Assembly: GCF_900103665.1 (NCBI RefSeq)
Contig: NZ_FNGY01000004.1
Location: 62,001 to 126,000, forward strand
DNA: 64,000 nt
Direction: 5' to 3'
DNA from: Pedobacter steynii
Lineage (GTDB): Bacteria; Bacteroidota; Bacteroidia; Sphingobacteriales; Sphingobacteriaceae
The position numbers and the translations under genes were made by a program. Below are positions 24,362-32,120 of this stretch, piece by piece; the first letter of the stretch is position 1, and each line of letters starts with the position of its first letter. The notes beneath the pieces were generated by a model. The model searched no databases, was not told where the DNA came from, and worked only from the letters and a program-made list of their open reading frames with translations.

Positions 24362-25636
24362 ATGGAATCCACCTCTTTTAATTTGAATAACTGGCTAAAA
24401 ACAGCCCTCCTGAATTTCCTCGTTGTGGCGCTGGCCGGCATCATCTTACGGTACAAAATAAATTTCCCTTTGCCTTTGATCAACCAGAAATACCTGCTGC
24501 ATGGCCACTCCCATTTTGCCTTCGTGGGTTGGGTTACCCTGGCCTTAATGGCTTTAATGGTTAACTATCTTTTGAAAAACGGACTGAAAACCAATTATAG
24601 AAAATACCACTGGATCCTGCTTGCCAATACCATCACCGCATACGGGATGTTACTGACCTTTGTGGTCCAGGGCTATGCGTTCTTTTCCATCACCTTTTCT
24701 ACACTCTCCATCTTTGTCTCCTATGCTTTCATTTATTTTTTCTGGCAGGACCTGCGAAAAATTAAGGAGGAGTTCGCGGTGAAGCCCTGGTTTAAAACGG
24801 CATTGATTTTATGGGCGCTCTCCTCCCTGGGCGCATTCACACTCGCCTATTTAATGGCATCCCAGATTAAAGTCCAGGATTATTACTTTGCGGCGATCTA
24901 TTTTTTTCTCCATTTCCAATACAATGGATGGTTCATATTTGCGGGTTTTGGCCTGTTATTTTCATTTTTTAACCGTGGTCAGCATGCGGCCTTGCTAAAG
25001 TTGAACAGGGCTTTATTCCTGATACTCGCTGCCACCGTTGTTCCTGGTTACTTTCTTTCTTTACTTTGGTTAAAACTACCTTCTTTTGTCTACTGGACCG
25101 CTACTTTTTCCGGTATCCTGCAACTGTTAGCCCTCTTTTATTTCTTTAAATTTTTCAAACTGATCAAAGCACAGGCCATCACTTACTTCACAAAAACAAC
25201 CCGTTTTTTATGGACCCTGGCTGCACTTTCATTTGTCATCAAAATCAGCTTACAGTTTTTATCCGTTTTTCCCAACCTGAGCGATTTTGCATTTGGCTTC
25301 AGGCCAATCGTAATCGCGTATTTGCATCTGTGTTTTTTAGGGATCATTTCGTTTTTCCTGATTGGCCATTTCAATGAGGTCCTGGCACCGCATAGAAAAA
25401 TGAGCAAATCCGGAATCATGACCTTTGTTTCGGGCGTGATCATTCAGGAAATCGCATTGATGATCCAGGGATTGGAAATGATCGGAATAAATCTGCCGAT
25501 ACCAACGGGCATCATCTTATTCGTTTCGTCACTGATCATGGGAACAGGGCTGTTCCTGATGGTTCGCAAAATATGGGACATAAAAAAATCCACTGCAAAT
25601 ACGATTCACAATGGATTAACCAAAATCAACACTTAA
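24362..25636 (+). CDS. Twelve-TM heme-copper-oxidase-I-like membrane protein
   Basis: A 424-residue, almost entirely hydrophobic protein with about twelve transmembrane helices. The third helix region HGHSHFAFVGWVTLALMAL carries a His-rich motif and FLHFQYNGWFIFAGFGLLF and AYLHLCFLGIISFFLIGHF carry more histidines, resembling subunit I of heme-copper oxidases and the NnrS NO-tolerance family. Homologues are common beside denitrification genes in Bacteroidota but lack an assigned reaction. It is divergent from the nos operon across a promoter with two Fnr-type boxes, and converges on the RIC gene with a four-base gap. A role in NO handling is inference. Confidence 0.72.
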   Translation: MESTSFNLNNWLKTALLNFLVVALAGIILRYKINFPLPLINQKYLLHGHSHFAFVGWVTLALMALMVNYLLKNGLKTNYRKYHWILLANTITAYGMLLTFVVQGYAFFSITFSTLSIFVSYAFIYFFWQDLRKIKEEFAVKPWFKTALILWALSSLGAFTLAYLMASQIKVQDYYFAAIYFFLHFQYNGWFIFAGFGLLFSFFNRGQHAALLKLNRALFLILAATVVPGYFLSLLWLKLPSFVYWTATFSGILQLLALFYFFKFFKLIKAQAITYFTKTTRFLWTLAALSFVIKISLQFLSVFPNLSDFAFGFRPIVIAYLHLCFLGIISFFLIGHFNEVLAPHRKMSKSGIMTFVSGVIIQEIALMIQGLEMIGINLPIPTGIILFVSSLIMGTGLFLMVRKIWDIKKSTANTIHNGLTKINT

Positions 25637-25640
25637 GATG

Positions 25641-26597
25641 CTATCGCTGTCTAAGTTCCTTTTCTAAGGCAAGCGCTTTTGGAAAAAGAATGTTGTTTTC
25701 CAGGTGCACATGTTTATGTAAGTCATTTTCATATTCATCAAGCTTCTTGTATAAAATGGTGTAGGAGTTACAGGCACCGGCAGGCAAGGTAAAATTATCA
25801 GTCAGTTCACGGATGGTCTGCAAAGCTTCACCTGCCTCCTCATGTTCAGATTCCATCATTTGAATTGGATTAGATACCGCTCCGAAAGCGCTTTCCGACA
25901 ATCGGCCGGCTTGATCCTGAACATCCGACATCTCTTTGATAAAGGGGAAAAGAACTTTTTCTTCTTTCATCAGGTGCAGGGTTAAATCATTGGCAACTTT
26001 CGCAAAGATCTCTGCCACCCGGATGGTTTCAGGATGTTGAGCACCGTGAACCGAAGCTACTTTATTTGCCAGTTCCATAATAAAAGTGGTATTGTCCTTT
26101 ACATATTGATGATGCGTATTGATGATATAATCGGTCAAAAATCCCGGATTCCATTTGCTGTAATCATTTTCCGAGTCAACAGGAGCTTCCTTCAGGAATT
26201 CCATTGCTTTTTGTACCACCTCTGTATCAATTCCTTTTCTTTTACAAACTTCGGCAAGGATCTTTTTTCCTCCGCAACAGAAATCAATTCCAAACGATTT
26301 GAATACCTGTGCTTTTCTGTAATCTTTTGTCACCATCTCTCCAATGGTCTCTTCATTTTGGGGCGTTTCATTTTTTGCAATTTTCACTTTCCATAATTCC
26401 GGACCGTTCTCCAAATACGCCCAGGTAAAGTGCTGACCTCTCTCCGCCAGTAACTGATAATACAATGGTTTTGGATCATGGTCATTGTCTATGACAAAGG
26501 CTTCTCCAGGATTTAAGCCATCATATATTTCAAAAATTGTCGGGTGTTTTAAGCGGGGTTCTAAAGCGGTAACATTTAATGTGATCATCGTTTCCAT
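25641..26597 (-). CDS. ric: RIC/ScdA-type iron-sulfur repair protein with N-terminal DUF2249
   Basis: A 318-residue di-iron protein that repairs Fe-S clusters damaged by NO or oxidants. Domains in order: a DUF2249 (TusA-like) domain, residues ~5-75 (IFEIYDGLNPGEAFVIDNDHDPKPLYYQL); the ScdA_N domain with FGIDFCCGGKKILAEVC at ~101-117; and a hemerythrin-like four-helix domain from ~155, with iron-ligand histidines and glutamates in NTHHQYVK, LHLMKEEKVLFPFIKEM, SEHEEAGEAL and KHVHLENNILFPKAL. Canonical YtfE/ScdA lacks the DUF2249 extension, but DUF2249 recurs in this operon. It is the last gene of the leftward NO operon. Confidence 0.92.
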   Translation of the reverse strand: METMITLNVTALEPRLKHPTIFEIYDGLNPGEAFVIDNDHDPKPLYYQLLAERGQHFTWAYLENGPELWKVKIAKNETPQNEETIGEMVTKDYRKAQVFKSFGIDFCCGGKKILAEVCKRKGIDTEVVQKAMEFLKEAPVDSENDYSKWNPGFLTDYIINTHHQYVKDNTTFIMELANKVASVHGAQHPETIRVAEIFAKVANDLTLHLMKEEKVLFPFIKEMSDVQDQAGRLSESAFGAVSNPIQMMESEHEEAGEALQTIRELTDNFTLPAGACNSYTILYKKLDEYENDLHKHVHLENNILFPKALALEKELRQR

Positions 26598-26694
26598 AAT
26601 ATCTTTTTTAAGATGAATAATATAAAGGCAAATCTATCGCTTAGTCCTGCCCCCCTTTTATGATCTCAATCACATCCGGGAATAATCTTTTCGC

Positions 26695-27021
26695 TCAATA
26701 TCCCCGTAGCTTTCTGATGCCTGCAGCAGAGATGAAATCAGCATTCCATTCGGGAGCCCAAACCAATTTCACTTCTACTTTGAACGCTTTAAAAGAGCGC
26801 TCCATACAATTTCTGGTCGCAGACAAAATGCTTTCTCCCATCGGGCAAGATTTGGACGATAAGGTCATCTCTATCAGAATGGCACTGAAATCTTCATTCA
26901 TCTCCATGAAATAAATCAACCCCAGGTCGACAATATTCACTTGCAGTTCAGGATCGATAACCGTTTTTAAAGCCTCGACAACTTGGGTTCTATGCTCAAT
27001 TAACGTTTCAGGATTGTTCAT
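26695..27021 (-). CDS. MIP18/PaaD-type metal-sulfur cluster assembly factor
   Basis: A 108-residue protein of the DUF59/MIP18 family. LKTVIDPELQVNIVDLGLIY is the conserved DPE...N..DLGL.Y motif, and SSKSCPMGESILS contains the conserved cysteine of the CPM/CP loop, followed by V.L.W.P.W. These proteins help mature Fe-S clusters. I prefer the ATG at 27021 (MNNPETLIEH); the longer frame to 27072 begins inside the upstream gene and adds a hydrophobic stretch not typical of the family. The start overlaps the end of the 12-TM gene by 14 bases. Role in repair under NO is inferred from the RIC neighbour. Confidence 0.88.
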   Translation of the reverse strand: MNNPETLIEHRTQVVEALKTVIDPELQVNIVDLGLIYFMEMNEDFSAILIEMTLSSKSCPMGESILSATRNCMERSFKAFKVEVKLVWAPEWNADFISAAGIRKLRGY

Positions 27022-28300
27022 AATTTTCGGTTTTAATAGGATGTAAAAGCAAGCAAACGACGTGGATGCCATAGCATAAAGCAGTCAGCAACAAACTCCC
27101 TGCAGCAATGTATTTCAGGATGTCGTAAGAGAAAAGAAAGCCGGGAATGAAGGTCAGCAGAAAGACAAGGAATGTAGCAAATTGAAGGTACAGAAGGCCG
27201 TTACCAATCAGATCTGCCGGTAAGGGCGTTTTCACTTTACCGGTTAAATGTTCATAGCATTTCAGCCAAACCACATACGGCAGGATCTTGAAAGTCTGCC
27301 CTAATATTAAGGAGTTAATCCAGCCCATAAAGATCAAAATCCCATAGAACACCGATAAATTGGTAGCCAGTGCATTGTGTTTCAAATGATAATAAAGTAC
27401 AAAGGGTAAGGTCAGTATTGCCAAAGCCAGCAATATAAATGAAAGCAGTGTTTGCAGCATCGGCAAATCGATCCCTGCACGTATCCTCGTGATCACGCAC
27501 TGATAAACATAAGCCATATAAAAACAGATCCCGAGAACTCCTAAAAATGAAATTACATAAGTCTTGAAATTAATTCCGTAAACATATCCATCGAGGATAA
27601 ACAACAATAAGGCGGCATTTATGAAATAATAGCTATAGGACAGCAAGTGTGTTTTTTGATATTTCGAAACCAGAAACATGGGTAATAATTTCGCACTAAC
27701 CCCAATGATGAGCATTAAGAACCAACCTGCGATCCCCATGTGTGCGTGTAACCTTAAAAACTGCAAATGATCTTTAGGCAAAAAGGAAAAGGTAAAATTA
27801 AAGACCATCAGGCCTCCTAACAGAACGGTTAAACTGAGCCAGATGCAAGAAGTGAGAATGAATTCTGTAACAATAGATTTTTGTTTTTTGTCCTTCACCG
27901 TCAGGAAAACATTGAGGTTAAATAAGACAACAGCGACAAAGATCAGGAGGCTTGCAATCTGCATATTCAGCCCCGGATTAAACACCCAGAAAGAATACAC
28001 CAGGAGAATGACGCCAGGCACAAAGAAGGCCAGGCTAAACCAGGAAAGCCGGATGCTAAATAAGCTCGTCTCCAGGATAAAGGGCAGCAACTGATATAAA
28101 GTACCGAAGATAATCATCGTACCCCATCCCAGGGCAGCTATATGCGTTAGCGCCAATATTTTAGGCTGGAAGTAATGACCGGAAATAGCCTCCGTTGAAA
28201 AGAGGAACATCACCGTCAGGGCCAGGAAAAATAAGGCAGCGATCAGATAATGACAGACCGTGATTCGGTAGAGGGCATTTTGAGGTTTAACTGTGCTCAT
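27008..28300 (-). CDS. Twelve-TM heme-copper/NnrS-like membrane protein
   Basis: A 430-residue integral membrane protein with about twelve helices. Histidine motifs sit in ALTHIAALGWGTMIIFGTLYQLLP (helix 2) and LRLHAHMGIAGWFLMLIIGV (helix 6), the spacing seen in NnrS and cbb3-type subunit I-like proteins. NnrS is a heme- and copper-containing membrane protein that protects against NO stress; this protein could be a functional equivalent, but its sequence is not a clear match to either family. Starts and ends overlap its neighbours by 4 and 14 bases, so it belongs firmly to the norB-nrdDG-ric operon. Confidence 0.75.
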   Translation of the reverse strand: MSTVKPQNALYRITVCHYLIAALFFLALTVMFLFSTEAISGHYFQPKILALTHIAALGWGTMIIFGTLYQLLPFILETSLFSIRLSWFSLAFFVPGVILLVYSFWVFNPGLNMQIASLLIFVAVVLFNLNVFLTVKDKKQKSIVTEFILTSCIWLSLTVLLGGLMVFNFTFSFLPKDHLQFLRLHAHMGIAGWFLMLIIGVSAKLLPMFLVSKYQKTHLLSYSYYFINAALLLFILDGYVYGINFKTYVISFLGVLGICFYMAYVYQCVITRIRAGIDLPMLQTLLSFILLALAILTLPFVLYYHLKHNALATNLSVFYGILIFMGWINSLILGQTFKILPYVVWLKCYEHLTGKVKTPLPADLIGNGLLYLQFATFLVFLLTFIPGFLFSYDILKYIAAGSLLLTALCYGIHVVCLLLHPIKTENYEQS

Positions 28301-29121
28301 GATTTGTAGATCAGCAGCTCCAGTTCCTGATCTGATTTATGGTGAAATAAAAATGTCAATCCTCTTTTAGTCAATTCCGGGATTAGAAATACGGGAAGTT
28401 TTTTATGATGCACATATAACAATTCATCACCCGCTAATTCTTCCAGGTTCGCTATGATCCGCAGCATAGGCTGAGGCATTTCCAACTGACGGACATCAAT
28501 ACACCTGATCTTCTCCGGATTAAATTGATCCAGTACACTGTCGAACATCCGCTTGTCAACCGAAACCGGATGCCCCTCAGATAGGTTGACAACCGGCTCC
28601 TCCTTTTTTTCGAACCAGGTAACCACCAGGTTTTCCTCCACAACCTCTACCTCATGCAGAAAGCCCTGATCATGGAGTAAATTGATCAGCGGGACAGGTT
28701 CAAAGGAATTAATTATTTTGATACATTCGCCCTTTTTTAGGGAACCAGCCAGCTTTAATATTTCTTTTAAAGGATCTATATCCTGATCCAGATAAGGGCG
28801 AACATCGAGTTCCCTGACATTTTCATGCCGACTGAAATCTATCTTTTTCGGGGCCGGCACCATCCCTTCCTCCGGCCGTTGATCAATACAAAACCCGATT
28901 TGCTCCATGCTCGATAAAAAAGCATTCAGCTCGCAACGCGCAATTCTGCAGGCATCTTCAATGCTGATACGGCGGGCAAATAAGCTTCTCAAAATCGGAT
29001 TCCTCAACTTCGAGAAATTCCGGTTAAGCTTCACCAATGCCTCGATCACCGCTTCCTGATTTGCCGCTAACAATGCGGTAATACGTGTATTTCTGTTAAT
29101 CGTCAATAATCTTTTTTCCAT
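28297..29121 (-). CDS. DUF1858 plus double DUF2249 protein
   Basis: A 274-residue cytosolic protein. Residues ~8-75 match DUF1858 (TALLAANQEAVIEALVKLN, RNPILRSLFARRISIEDACR), a small domain often fused to hybrid-cluster, ScdA or DUF2249 proteins. Two DUF2249/TusA-like domains follow, about 100-160 (LDVRPYLDQDIDPLKEILKLAG...GECIKIINSFEPVPLINLL) and 203-270 (IDVRQLEMPQPMLRIIANLEEL...ELLYVHHKKLPVFLIPEL). In TusA the conserved Cys handles sulfur; here the corresponding positions lack it, so sulfur transfer is doubtful. It is coupled by a four-base overlap to the 12-TM protein, and likely works with it or with RIC in NO response. Confidence 0.8.
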   Translation of the reverse strand: MEKRLLTINRNTRITALLAANQEAVIEALVKLNRNFSKLRNPILRSLFARRISIEDACRIARCELNAFLSSMEQIGFCIDQRPEEGMVPAPKKIDFSRHENVRELDVRPYLDQDIDPLKEILKLAGSLKKGECIKIINSFEPVPLINLLHDQGFLHEVEVVEENLVVTWFEKKEEPVVNLSEGHPVSVDKRMFDSVLDQFNPEKIRCIDVRQLEMPQPMLRIIANLEELAGDELLYVHHKKLPVFLIPELTKRGLTFLFHHKSDQELELLIYKS

Positions 29122-29175
29122 CTTTATTTGTATTAATTTTCCTCATAAAATCACCATGACCTAATGCAGCTTGAG

Positions 29176-29856
29176 TTATCTGAAAACGACCTGAATATGA
29201 ACAGTTGAAAAATCTTTGTTGATGAACTCCTTTCCGGAATAACCAAGATTGCCCAGGGTGGGTACCTGATTCACAAAGTGCTGAACGTAATAATTCCCCT
29301 TGTAATGTTTGCTTTCCAGAAAACAGACCATTGCCCTGAAATCTTTTTCATCGATGAGATCAGCATGAACAGTCGTTCGCAGTTCAAAGCATGTAGTTGA
29401 TTTGATTAAAAGCATTAATGTTTCTTCAAATTCGGCAAACAAATCAGAAGAAGTGACCGACTGAAAGGACTCGGGTAAAGCTTTAAAATCCAATGCAACA
29501 TAATCCACCAGCTTTTCCTCCAGAATTTGCTTCATCACTTTCGGCCTGCAGCCATTCGTATCTAATTTCACAACGTAACCCAACGACCTGATCTCCTTTA
29601 TGACTGGGATCAGATGCTTATGCAGGGTACATTCTCCACCGCTAAGGACCACCCCATCCAGAATTCCCTTTCGGGAATGAAGGAAATCCATTGTTTGATT
29701 AATGCTCAACTTTCCTTTTCCCAGCACGATATCCGGATTATAACAATAAGAACAGCGCATATTACAACCTGCAAACCAAAGTATGCAGGCTGTTCTATCA
29801 GGGTAATCGAGTAAGGTAAATGGCGTAATGCTATAAACCGGCGTTACCGTTTTCAT
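29176..29856 (-). CDS. nrdG: NrdG, anaerobic ribonucleotide reductase activase (radical SAM)
   Basis: A 226-residue radical-SAM protein. The cluster motif CNMRCSYC (Cx3Cx2C) follows TPFTLLDYPDRTACILWFAG, and LDGVVLSGGECTL supplies the GGE motif for S-adenosylmethionine binding. It abstracts hydrogen from the glycine on the NrdD tail under anaerobic conditions. I chose ATG 29856 (MKTVTPVYS); the longer frame to 29940 overlaps the glycyl-radical tail ORF extensively and has no family-like residues. Even so, its start overlaps the tail ORF by 26 bases, giving direct coupling of substrate tail and activase. Confidence 0.9.
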   Translation of the reverse strand: MKTVTPVYSITPFTLLDYPDRTACILWFAGCNMRCSYCYNPDIVLGKGKLSINQTMDFLHSRKGILDGVVLSGGECTLHKHLIPVIKEIRSLGYVVKLDTNGCRPKVMKQILEEKLVDYVALDFKALPESFQSVTSSDLFAEFEETLMLLIKSTTCFELRTTVHADLIDEKDFRAMVCFLESKHYKGNYYVQHFVNQVPTLGNLGYSGKEFINKDFSTVHIQVVFR

Positions 29857-30013
29857 TTTCTGTGAAATGTTTTCGTTGCTGATGCTCCCCCTTTTTTCCG
29901 GTATTGAAACTCTCGACAGGTCTATGATAACCCATGACACGGGTATAGACTAAACATTTCGTTCTTTTTTCTGAATGACGGCTTAAAATTTCAAATTGTT
30001 CCTGTGTTTTCAT
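29831..30013 (-). CDS. Separate glycyl-radical tail of NrdD (60 aa)
   Basis: A 60-residue frame starting at ATG 30013 (MKTQEQFEIL). It contains YTRVMGYHRPVESFNTGKKG, which is the C-terminal glycyl-radical motif of class III ribonucleotide reductases; Gly28 in RVMGY would carry the radical. The main NrdD protein upstream ends without this motif. The ORF is in the +1 frame relative to nrdD: its ATG lies 23 bases inside nrdD, and nrdD ends with ATT TGA at 29996-29991. It could be translated by termination-reinitiation as a separate subunit, or joined by a +1 frameshift at that stop. Sequencing error (one base) is the third option. The protein motif itself is clear. Confidence 0.8.
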   Translation of the reverse strand: MKTQEQFEILSRHSEKRTKCLVYTRVMGYHRPVESFNTGKKGEHQQRKHFTENENGNAGL

Positions 30014-32120
30014 AATGCAAATCTTTTGACTGGTTATATTCATTTAAAATTGATTCATCGCAAAGCGGACAGTATTCGTGTTCTCCGTTTAAATAACCAT
30101 GAATGGTGCAAACGCTAAAGAGCGGTGTGACAGTGATGTACGGCAATTTAAAGTTAGTGAGCACCTTCCTGACAAATGTTTTACAGGCTTCCGGAGAAGC
30201 TATTTTTTCCCGCATATACAAATGCAAAACCGTTCCTCCGGTATATTTACATTGCAATTGATCCTGCAAGAGTAAAGCTTCAAAAGGATCATCGGTATGG
30301 TCAACAGGAATCTGAGAACTGTTGGTATAATAAATATTGGCGTCTTTTCCGGCTTGCAGAATATCCGGAAAACGTTTCTTGTCTTCTTTAGCAAAACGAT
30401 AAGTGGTCCCTTCTGCAGGAGTAGCCTCCAAATTGTATAGATTTCCGGTATGTTCCTGAAATTCCTTCATCCGCATCCGGATATGCTCCAGCATCTCTAA
30501 TGAAAAAGAGATCCCACTGGAGTCGATAATCGTATACTGACCTTCCGAAAAATTCAGGATCATTTCATTCATCCCGTTTACACCGATGGTAGAAAAGTGA
30601 TTGCGGAAATGGCTCAGGTATCTTTTTGTATAAGGATATAAACCCTGATCATACATTTCCTGAATAAAAACCCTTTTCTTCTCTAATGTCGACTTGGCCA
30701 GGTAAAGCAACCGGTCCAGTTGTTCGTAAAGCGCTTCCTTGTTTCCTTTACATAAATACCCCAGACGGGCCATATTTATCGTCACCACGCCAATACTGCC
30801 GGTCATTTCTGCACTTCCAAAGAGTCCGTTTCCACGTTTCAGCAACTCCCTTAAATCGAGCTGCAGGCGACAGCACATGCTCCTTACCGCATTGGGTTTA
30901 TAGGCATCCGGATTCTCGGTTTGATTTCCGTTTTCATCCAGCATATACTGACTTCCGATGAAATTCTGAAAATACGAAGAGCCAATTTTCGCTGTGTTCT
31001 CAAAGAGCAGGTCCACATTTTCTCCATTCCAGTCAAAATCTTCAGTGATATTTACCGTCGGAATGGGAAAGGTAAAAGGTTGTCCGCCGGCATCACCTTC
31101 GGTCATGACGGTATAATAGGCCTTATTGATCATGTTCATTTCTTTCTGAAAATGTTCATAACGCAGGTCTGTCAGCTGACTTGCCCCTCTGTTTTTGGCT
31201 TCAGTTAGCAGTGCCTCATCGGCAAGGCCGGTAAAAAGGTGAAGGTTATTTTTTGTGGGGATCTGTTCTTTCAGGTCCTGAGGAACCAACCAATCCAGCG
31301 TAATATTTGTAAAAGGAGATTGTCCCCACCTCGCAGGCACATTCAGATTATAGACAAAACCTCTGATCGCTTTTAACACTTCATTAAAAGAAAGCTGGTC
31401 TTTAAAAACATAAGGCGCAAGATAGGTGTCAAATGAGCTGAAGGCCTGTGCTCCTGCCCATTCACTTTGCAGGATTCCTAAAAAATTAGCCATCTGACCT
31501 AAAGCCTCTCTGTAATGCGAAGGCGCTTTACTCTCCACTCTTCCCCTTACGCCATTAAAACCTTCGTTGAGCAACGCCCGAAGGCTCCATCCCGCACAAT
31601 AGCCGGTCAGGCAATCGAGGTCATGGATATGAAGATCCGCAGCGCGATGGGCATATCCTTCTTCACGTGAGTACACTTTATCGAGCCAATAATTGGCCAC
31701 GATCTTTCCAGCCATATTGTTCACCAGACCTGCATTTGAATAGGAAGTGTTTGCATTTGCTTTGATCCTCCAGTCCGTCTGCCTGATGTACTCTTCAACC
31801 GTCTGTGTGCTGTCTACATAAGTCGTATCCTCGTTTAAGCCGGCAACATGCTCCCTTTGCATTTTCCTGGTGTGGCGGTACAACATAAAAGAACGTAATA
31901 CTTCAAAGTATTTCTGCTCATAGAGCACGCGTTCAATTACATCCTGTATATCTTCCACTGCCCAGATGTCATTTTCATCCAACTTGCTGAGTACGACTTC
32001 ACAAATGTTACTATCCGCTACCAACCCCACACTTTCAAATGATTTTTTTAGCGCATCCGCAATCTTGAAAGCTTCAAAATGGTGATAAGTTCCGTTTCTC
32101 TTTATAACTTGTTTTTTCAT
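29991..32120 (-). CDS. nrdD: Anaerobic ribonucleoside-triphosphate reductase, body lacking the glycyl-radical tail
   Basis: A 709-residue class III reductase that makes dNTPs without oxygen. Residues ~1-90 form an ATP-cone (KQVIKRNGTYHHFEAFKIADALKKSF). The barrel domain follows with conserved stretches such as HIHDLDCLTGYCAGWSL, GAQAFSSFDTYLAPYV, FPIPTVNIT and the finger loop around NPDAYKPNAVRSMCCRLQLD and GSIGVVTINMARLGY. Near the end there is a zinc site with Cys671, His674, Cys684 and Cys687 (CTIHGYLNGEHEYCPLC). It stops 22 residues later with no RVMGY motif; that is encoded in the overlapping next ORF. The start overlaps norB by four bases. Co-location with NO/N2O genes fits anaerobic growth. 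Confidence 0.93.
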   Translation of the reverse strand: MKKQVIKRNGTYHHFEAFKIADALKKSFESVGLVADSNICEVVLSKLDENDIWAVEDIQDVIERVLYEQKYFEVLRSFMLYRHTRKMQREHVAGLNEDTTYVDSTQTVEEYIRQTDWRIKANANTSYSNAGLVNNMAGKIVANYWLDKVYSREEGYAHRAADLHIHDLDCLTGYCAGWSLRALLNEGFNGVRGRVESKAPSHYREALGQMANFLGILQSEWAGAQAFSSFDTYLAPYVFKDQLSFNEVLKAIRGFVYNLNVPARWGQSPFTNITLDWLVPQDLKEQIPTKNNLHLFTGLADEALLTEAKNRGASQLTDLRYEHFQKEMNMINKAYYTVMTEGDAGGQPFTFPIPTVNITEDFDWNGENVDLLFENTAKIGSSYFQNFIGSQYMLDENGNQTENPDAYKPNAVRSMCCRLQLDLRELLKRGNGLFGSAEMTGSIGVVTINMARLGYLCKGNKEALYEQLDRLLYLAKSTLEKKRVFIQEMYDQGLYPYTKRYLSHFRNHFSTIGVNGMNEMILNFSEGQYTIIDSSGISFSLEMLEHIRMRMKEFQEHTGNLYNLEATPAEGTTYRFAKEDKKRFPDILQAGKDANIYYTNSSQIPVDHTDDPFEALLLQDQLQCKYTGGTVLHLYMREKIASPEACKTFVRKVLTNFKLPYITVTPLFSVCTIHGYLNGEHEYCPLCDESILNEYNQSKDLHYENTGTI

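Noticed and set aside
26695..27072. Longer start of the MIP18 protein
   Set aside because: It would begin well inside the upstream membrane gene and add a non-family hydrophobic stretch.
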